Assembly: GCA_000969725.1 (NCBI GenBank)
Contig: JXSR01S011288.1
Reading direction: 5' to 3' (one strand)
Origin: Ophiothrix spiculata
Lineage: Eukaryota > Echinodermata > Ophiuroidea > Amphilepidida > Ophiotrichidae
DNA length: 23,620 bases
Shown: positions 18,247 through 23,620 of the stretch, one piece after another
Numbering within the stretch: the first letter of the stretch is position 1
Layout of the letters: every line of letters starts with the position of its first letter
Made by a program: the position numbers and the translations under genes
Notes under the pieces: generated by a model
Seen by the model: the letters and a program-made list of their open reading frames with translations, nothing else
The model's database searches: none
What the model was told of the DNA's origin: nothing

Positions 18247-18499
18247 AAATAAGAGCAAAATGACCCATTAACCGTGAGTTCAAAGCTTCATTAAATGTTT
18301 CTTGCTTAACTTTTTCACTTTACAGTAGTAAAAGAATACTATTTCTGTGGACCAACATATTTGACATTGTAGTCTGGGCAAGCCACATTTGTTGAAAATT
18401 GTGATCAAATTCACAAAAATATGAGGAATTTTTCACTTCTATCGAGTAAAAAAGAGCAAAATGACCCATTAACTGTGAGTTCAAAGCTTCATTAAATGT
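17611..18499. repeat. Tandem duplication (~200-240 bp unit); first copy split by a SINE
   Basis: Copy 1 is 17611-17798 plus 18251-18299; copy 2 is 18301-18499. Shared blocks include TTTTTCACTTTACAGTAGT, GGACCAACATATTTGACA, ATATGAGGAATTTTTCACTT and AGAGCAAAATGACCCATTAA. Copy 2 lacks ~27 bases after ACAGTAGT and a few near TTTGACATT. Confidence 0.9.
17799..18252 (+). mobile_element. tRNA-derived SINE, ~450 bp, (AAAT)n tail
   Basis: Head GGGGGCGGCGTAGTGTAG with A-box-like TAGTGTAGTTGTTAGC and B box GGTTCGATTCC (17854-17864). The body includes CGTCCTTCGGAGGGGACGT, a conserved core I associate with broadly distributed animal SINEs (possibly a MetaSINE-type domain; from memory). The tail is an AAAT repeat at 18215-18252. 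Confidence 0.88.
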
Positions 18500-18913
18500 C
18501 TTCCTTTATAAATAAGACCATTGACAATTGTAACTACCCATGACTATTGAGAGACACATCAAGTTTCTGACACGTGATCTAAAAGCGGGTAAACTGGCTC
18601 ATCGGTTATACGGTACCCTTGAACCAGTATACCGGCTCATCGGGGTCAAAGGGTTAATTCCTCCATCTGGCCAAACGTCTGTATTCGATTAGACCTAACA
18701 AGACAAACATAAGAATTTAATGTAAACCAATCTTGCGTATGTTGTGTTGGATGTGCAAAAAGTGATATGATTGAGCTTTAGGACTTAATTGACATTCAGA
18801 GAGCTATCTTTATATACAACAAGCACACCCAGCCAAAAATAGCATAGAATAGCCTCAGATTTCCTCTCTCTATTTATACCCAAATGAGTAAAATCTGCTG
18901 AGGTGTTACTTAG
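18500..18913. other. No gene seen
   Basis: Contains GGCTCATCGG twice (18596-18605, 18634-18643), in a repeat-like context ending CAAAGGGTTAATTCC. Nothing coding. Confidence 0.45.
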
Positions 18914-19163
18914 TTATGACGTCATCAATCATGACGATCAATTATTTTGCGAAATTCCTTTAACGCCTGAAAATTTTCACAATTAATGTGTAAAAGACAG
19001 TTTTTCATTGCAAATGAGGTTTAACCAAGCAAACACCAAAGATAATTACATTTGTAATGTATCAATTGAACAAAGGACAAACATAAATTCAAAATAGCAA
19101 TGACAAATGTGTAGCATATTTGATCTGAAAAATCAATTAATCCGTCATTTTTTATGACGTCAT
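18914..19163. mobile_element. MITE, ~250 bp, termini TATGACGTCAT
   Basis: TATGACGTCATCAATCATGA at the left is mirrored by TCATTTTTTATGACGTCATA at the right, and the pairing continues inward (GATCAATT / AATCAATTAATC). The terminus itself contains the TGACGTCA octamer. Confidence 0.7.
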
Positions 19164-19234
19164 AAAAATTTACTGCCTTGACTGATTGTACTTATTTTGG
19201 TAAGTATAGACAGAGGAGACATTACATTATTTAT

Positions 19235-19826
19235 TGTATGAGGGGGTATCAATACCCAGAAGAAATGGCGCAAGGAACAAAATTTCATTATGAGATACTT
19301 TAGTCATCTTTACATAGTCAATGTGCAAATTAACACATTTCTCCCACTTTTAACTGATTGTCTACAGACCATTATTGTAGGGATCCTCATTATTGAAAAA
19401 ATCTGATTTTAGATTTCAATGAAAATCAACATTTCCAGGTCGGTCATGTTTTATTACACCATTAGGACGCCATTCAAGGACCGATTTCCATAATTTTGGT
19501 ATCAATGGATAGAGGAAACCCTACCCATTACTATGGTATCAAACAATTGAACTTTTGTGGTGCCAATAAGATTTACTGGGCTATATAACCCTTCAAATGC
19601 AAGGAATTAATTATGCCGCATGTCTCAATTTTCTCAATGCAGTTTATGTTTTAAGTCGGTAGGTAGATGACATCAATCACCCCCTGTAAAGAAAGTAAAA
19701 CTACCTATGATACAATTTTTGCACCATAATGTACATAAAGACGAGTGACTATTCTGACAAAATTTCATTGATATAGCTCAATCCCTTCAGGGTAAAGTTT
19801 AAAACTTTTTGATACCCCCTCGTATA
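19235..19826. mobile_element. Terminal-inverted-repeat element, ~590 bp
   Basis: GAGGGGGTATCAA near 19240-19252 is mirrored by TTGATACCCCCTC at 19809-19821, with further partial pairing outside. No reading frame of note inside. Confidence 0.75.
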
Positions 19827-21395
19827 ACCCTACTTTACAGTTGTCGATTTTTTTATGTTCAAGGACAAACATGATGCTCTCCTTGATTTTCACATGCTTG
19901 CTATCCTAGTAAAAGTTCACAATTGTGAGCTTTCACTTCTGCTTTTAATTACACATATCTCAAGAGTGATTATGAGCAAATTGAACCATATAAACAACAT
20001 TTAAAATTAAAAGCGTGGACATTTCCCTCCACAATGATGACCATTATGTTAAACTAATATTTTGGTTTCGCTACAGACTGAGAGCTTTTCAATGTGCACA
20101 ATTTTCATTGGGACACACTGTATAGGCTAATTTAATTTAACAAGGGGCATTATTGATTCAGGCCTTGCCTCCCTTGTATATCATGCATGAGAATTTTCAG
20201 ATTAAAAGAGAATTTTTAGATTAAAATCTGATATCAGATTTCTTTTTGAAGTCAAACATTTCTTCAGGGATGATAGATCTTGTCTTGATCATTCAAAATC
20301 AATCCCTGACAGTAGGACAGCAAGCTGCCTTTTGCATCAAATTTTTAAACATTACGCGATGTCCCGCGTAGCCTTACGCAACAGTTTTGGCAAGAAAAAA
20401 TAACCCCAAAAGGTAAATATTTTTCAAAAATATCGTTTTTGAATTTGCATTCTTGAAAACAAACACTTTGAATGGGATTATGTTGCAAAGACTTTAAATT
20501 ATATTGCTATTTAAAATAATTGAGATTGAAGATGATTTAATACTTTATCATATATCACTTTTGTCCCAAATTTACGGCAAGAAAACTCCACAGAATTACC
20601 TTCAAAACCGAAACAGTCAAACTACGTTTCATCTATATTTTCAAAACTATGAGGTGCCCATCTCTGAATTTCTGGAAATATAAAGATCTATTACTGATCT
20701 ACAACCTACTCCTATTAATTTTCCAAAATCACGTTGGATATTTGACAAGAAAGGATTTTGTTGATTTTTATTTGACTTCGCAATATCATGTCGCTATTTT
20801 TACCCCATCAGCATACTTCTTAATTTTGGGCGGTATCGCGTTTGCGTAATTAGAAGGATAAATGCGTAACTTTCTTCCACGTTGCGCTACTCCACGCCTG
20901 TTTTCTAAACATCGCACAGTGCAGAATATGCGTTTGCCTCTGAAAGACAGGTAAAAATGGCCGTAAAATGTGTTAATCGAAGGCTAATGATATTGTTATT
21001 TATTGTTAATTTCATGCTTTCGTGGAGGGTGTCCATCTCTGGAAATAGACGGCTTTTATAAATCAAAGTTTGTTCTGACAAATTAAAATAATGTTGAATA
21101 CTTAAGATCGTTTGATATTTTTCTAAGAATTCAGAGAACAAATTTTTTTCCGTTCCAAGTCGTAATTTTACAACAAAAACTTTGTTGGATGTAGATTGTA
21201 TAATTATAACTGAATAATATTTGTTAAGAAAATATGGGTTTGATAGAGTATAGTATTTACTGAACTTTAATGTGATAACTTATATTTCAAAATGCGAAGT
21301 GCGTAGTTCAGTGCTGCAAAGTCCTTGTATTTAATAATTTTGTCGGCATCCTTTGATCTCGCGTTTTGGTTGTCCTACTGCTGAGACCAAATGAG
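19827..21395. other. No gene supported
   Basis: AT-rich. Lone MITE-like fragment GCATGAGAATTTTCAG at 20185-20200, and TACGCAA/GCGTAA words near 20375 and 20840. Short open frames (20649-20849 +, 20905-21141 -) show no domain. Confidence 0.45.
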
Positions 21396-21401
21396 TTTAT
21401 T
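21396..21401 (-). terminator. Candidate polyadenylation signal for the Methyltransf_FA gene
   Basis: AATAAA on the - strand lies ~115 bases past the stop codon at 21514. Position and hexamer fit a 3' UTR end. The region is AT-rich, so chance occurrence is possible. Confidence 0.4.
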
Positions 21402-21513
21402 TGTGCTAAGAAGTAACTCAGCTCTATGGGGCATGGGATCGAGGGCCACACATTTTTGTGTTTGTTTGTTTGTTAAGGGGGTGCTGTACAATTTCTAAAT
21501 TTCAAAAGTCTAA

Positions 21514-21779
21514 TTAACAAAACGTATGTAATTTCCATGATCCAGGTCTAAGAGAACAAAATCCAATATGGTGGACTGGGATTGGGTCAGGATCTTGCCA
21601 CTCTGCAAGGACTGCAGTTTCTCCATGTCGACCAACTCTGATGAGTCCATCAGCGAAGCTTATCCAGAAGCGCCGATATTTTGCATTATTAACAACATTG
21701 CCAATGTAGACATTGGCTTTTCCATTCGACTGTTTACCTCGACGAATAAATATTCTGTTACCTCCATCCCCGCCCATCA
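21514..21779 (-). CDS. Methyltransf_FA (farnesoic acid O-methyltransferase-like) domain, last exon
   Basis: The acceptor is TGTTTATTCTTGCAG|TG. Joined to the G left by the previous exon it makes Val, giving the family's YEI-V-MGG transition in frame. Further motifs are GGDGGNRIFIRRGKQ, FWISFADGLIRVGRHGE and EWQDPDPIPVHHIGF, the strongest signatures of this domain. The frame ends with TAA at 21514-21516, shortly after the usual domain end, so this is probably the C-terminus. The family is named after a crustacean protein once thought to methylate farnesoic acid. In most animals the domain has no proven enzymatic activity and is found in secreted or surface proteins, so I do not assign a catalytic role. 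Confidence 0.85.
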
Positions 21780-22770
21780 CTGCAAGAATAAACAGGGAAA
21801 ACAATAAAGAGCCAATAATGAAGGTCTTCTAACAATTTTAGAATGATAAATTAATTCTTTTTTTTTTCTTTTTGACCCCAGAAACAATTATCAAAGGATC
21901 AGTTCTCTTAACTTTGATGATCTTTACCTTAACATTTGAAATATTTCCAAATATAAATAAAAAATTGCAATTTAATCTGCAATTTTTACCAAAAAAAATA
22001 ATTTTGCTATACTCATTTTACAAGATTTTTTTGTAAAACTTCATAATGCAATTGAAGACTGATGTCAATTATATTTGAGCCTGTAAGTTTTTTGAGTGAG
22101 GGGCCAGTGAGAGGGGGAAAGGGACAAATGAGAGTCCCCAATCCCCCCTGCAGTCTATTTACACCTAGTTTGCAGGCAAACTTAGTACGACCGGATAGAA
22201 CACATTCTCGTTCTCGGAAAGGCTTTTGTCATTTTACGAATTCTGCCCTTTGTAAAGTTTGCACAACAAGCTATACAAAACTGAGGCGAGCCAAAATTGT
22301 CCCTTAACTCATATTGATCGCCACCTGATTTTGATTCTTTAAGCTTTATCAGTAGTTAAAATTCTGTTAAGATTATTTGCATTTTGGGACAAACAAGAAT
22401 TTTTAGTCTCCCTTGGTGTTAATTAACGGGACAAAAATTTACCGTTGTCACTTTCAACATGATACTTTACGCTCAATTTCCATCCCAACAAGGAAAAAAA
22501 ATTAGTCTCATTTCGCTACAGTAACAAATTGTAACTGAGGGTACATTTACGTAAATTCAAAAGGTCAACCGTCACCGCAAAGTGAAAATATTATGACTAT
22601 ATAAAAGATATTGAAAGAGCTCTCGGTTGAACTGTGCTGTGATTTAAATCGGGAACAGTAACAGCTATCCCATGTACTTGTTGAGCTTCTATATATGTAT
22701 TGGAGTGAATGGGGATTTAATTTTGCTGATTTTTCACACTTTAAAACAAATTAGATTATTTGAATGTGCT
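21780..22770. other. Intron of the Methyltransf_FA gene, downstream half; nothing else seen
   Basis: The intron spans 23241-21780 on the - strand. This part is AT-rich, with an 81-codon frame at 22062-22307 that I do not recognise. Confidence 0.5.
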
Positions 22771-22774
22771 GTAA

Positions 22775-23150
22775 ATAACTGTGCTTATGAAGCGCCTAGC
22801 GCCTAACACCGGAGTCTTTAAGCGCTTACAAACATAAGAAAACGAAACAGTTACATGCGTAGACATAATATACAAAAATAAAGTTATATACATGCCATAC
22901 ATACGAAGCAAGGCATGAACATAATACAGTTATATGAAACAAGTAATTTATTTACCAAAAGCAAGTTTAAACAAATGTATCTTAAGGCAAGATTTAAATT
23001 GATTGACAGTTTGACAGTTCTTTACATGAAGTGGCAGAGTATTCCAAAGGACAGCAGAAGCTTTTTGGAAAGAACGATCACCATAAGTAGCAGTAGCAGT
23101 AAAAGTTATAAGACATTCACAAACAATTTTGCTTCAAGGGTGTGTAAGAG
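22775..23150. repeat. Dispersed repeat, probably LINE-derived
   Basis: AAGCGCCTAGCGCCTAACAC, GGAGTCTTTAAGCGCTTACA and GACAGTTCTTTACATGAAGT followed by GAACGATCACCATAAGTAGC are wordings I recognise from CR1/L2-type repeat ends in marine invertebrates. This is from memory, without a search. It lies inside the Methyltransf_FA intron. Confidence 0.45.
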
Positions 23151-23241
23151 TTGATAGACTGAAAATAAAAAAGAAGGCACACAAATACCGTTGAAGAACC
23201 TTTGACTAATAAACACCACTGCCATCTAGCCATAAACTTAC

Positions 23242-23393
23242 CAATTTCATAAAATGGATTAGTCAGCCCATTCTTGGTTGTCAAGCCAACGAAACTATCG
23301 CGCTGTACTTTGACGCTAAAATCAATTCTTGTAGTCTTTTCAGGAAGTTGTGGAAACAAAAACTGATAGCAGAACGAAGCTGGAGTAGTGAAG
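23242..23393 (-). CDS. Methyltransf_FA-domain gene, penultimate exon (5' boundary approximate)
   Basis: On the - strand this exon encodes FTTPASFCYQFLFPQLPEK followed by DFSVKVQRDSFVGLTTKNG and NPFYEI. That matches the N-terminal half of Methyltransf_FA domains, which run from a beta-rich start to a YEIVIGG-type segment. The donor is ATTG|GTAAGT at 23242/23241, an ideal site, in phase 1. The 5' edge is uncertain because two acceptor AGs lie close together (exon starting at 23400 or 23393) behind the pyrimidine-rich tract. The codons before it belong to a dispersed repeat. Any signal peptide or upstream domain must lie beyond the window. I know no gene symbol for it. Confidence 0.8.
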
Positions 23394-23404
23394 CTGCAAC
23401 CTAA

Positions 23405-23620
23405 TAAAAATATGACAAAATGCAATTGGGAGTGACAGGGAAAGGATGGATTTAGCAAAATCCCGGGGGGCACTCAAATATGAAAGTGACGTACCTGCTC
23501 CTACTGGCTTTTGGAATGTAGGGGGAATAGGTGAGAAATACATTGAAAAATAGGGGGTCATTCGGTGTAGAGGGTAAAAAAACTGGGTCATTTCGAGCAA
23601 TTTATTGGCAAGAGCGAAAA
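23405..23620 (-). repeat. Dispersed repeat at the window edge
   Basis: Contains TTTAGCAAAATCCCGGGGGG then CACTCAAATATGAAAGTGAC and GGGGGTCATTC. It resembles a repeat common in invertebrate deuterostome genomes. The - strand open frames here (23340-23600 and the 5' part of 23117-23473) come from it, not from the Methyltransf_FA exon. Confidence 0.5.

Noticed and set aside
20649-21141. Short open frames on both strands
   Set aside because: AT-rich, hydrophobic low-complexity peptides without domain or splice support.
22062-22307. 81-codon frame with Pro- and Arg-rich peptide
   Set aside because: No family recognised, no splice sites in suitable positions, and it lies within the intron of the opposite-strand gene.

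Overview
This is eukaryotic DNA, AT-rich and intron-containing, most likely from an invertebrate deuterostome such as an echinoderm or hemichordate. That assignment is an inference from the gene content, the many short non-autonomous transposons and the tRNA-derived SINEs. Nothing in the window fixes the species. There are no operons, ribosome binding sites or CRISPR arrays.

Two protein-coding genes are supported. (1) On the + strand, five exons (5388-5605, 9117-9216, 10748-10905, 13599-13728, 16460-16673) join in frame to give the first ~273 residues of OSGEPL1, the mitochondrial TsaD/Kae1/Qri7-family enzyme that makes t6A at position 37 of tRNAs. Its last ~140 residues are not in the window. 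One of its introns is GC-AG. (2) On the - strand, two exons (about 23393-23242 and 21779-21514) join in phase across a GT-AG intron into a domain matching the Methyltransf_FA (farnesoic acid O-methyltransferase-like) family. It ends with a stop codon and has a candidate polyadenylation signal downstream. The two genes face each other, or the second is nested in a long OSGEPL1 intron.

Layout: 1-1900 holds a LINE reverse-transcriptase fragment, a minisatellite, a nested array of palindromes and two further perfect inverted repeats. 1900-5390 holds two inverted copies of a dispersed repeat (one split by a 375-bp terminal-inverted-repeat element), a perfect 68-bp-arm hairpin and a tRNA-shaped gene with anticodon GGC. 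5390-16680 is OSGEPL1; its introns are packed with MITE-like elements, including a nested pair both flanked by TTAA and a hAT-type element with a perfect 8-bp target duplication, and with tRNA-derived SINEs. A 743-base run of N (11040-11782) lies inside another terminal-inverted-repeat element in intron 3. 16680-21400 holds more fold-back elements and a tandem duplication in which only one copy carries a ~450-bp SINE. 21400-23620 holds the Methyltransf_FA gene and two dispersed repeats.

I see no previously undescribed multi-gene system. The most unusual items are the palindrome-of-palindromes at 1173-1508, the tRNA-like gene with an anticodon animals normally avoid, the elements whose empty sites are preserved in the same window, and the GC-AG intron.
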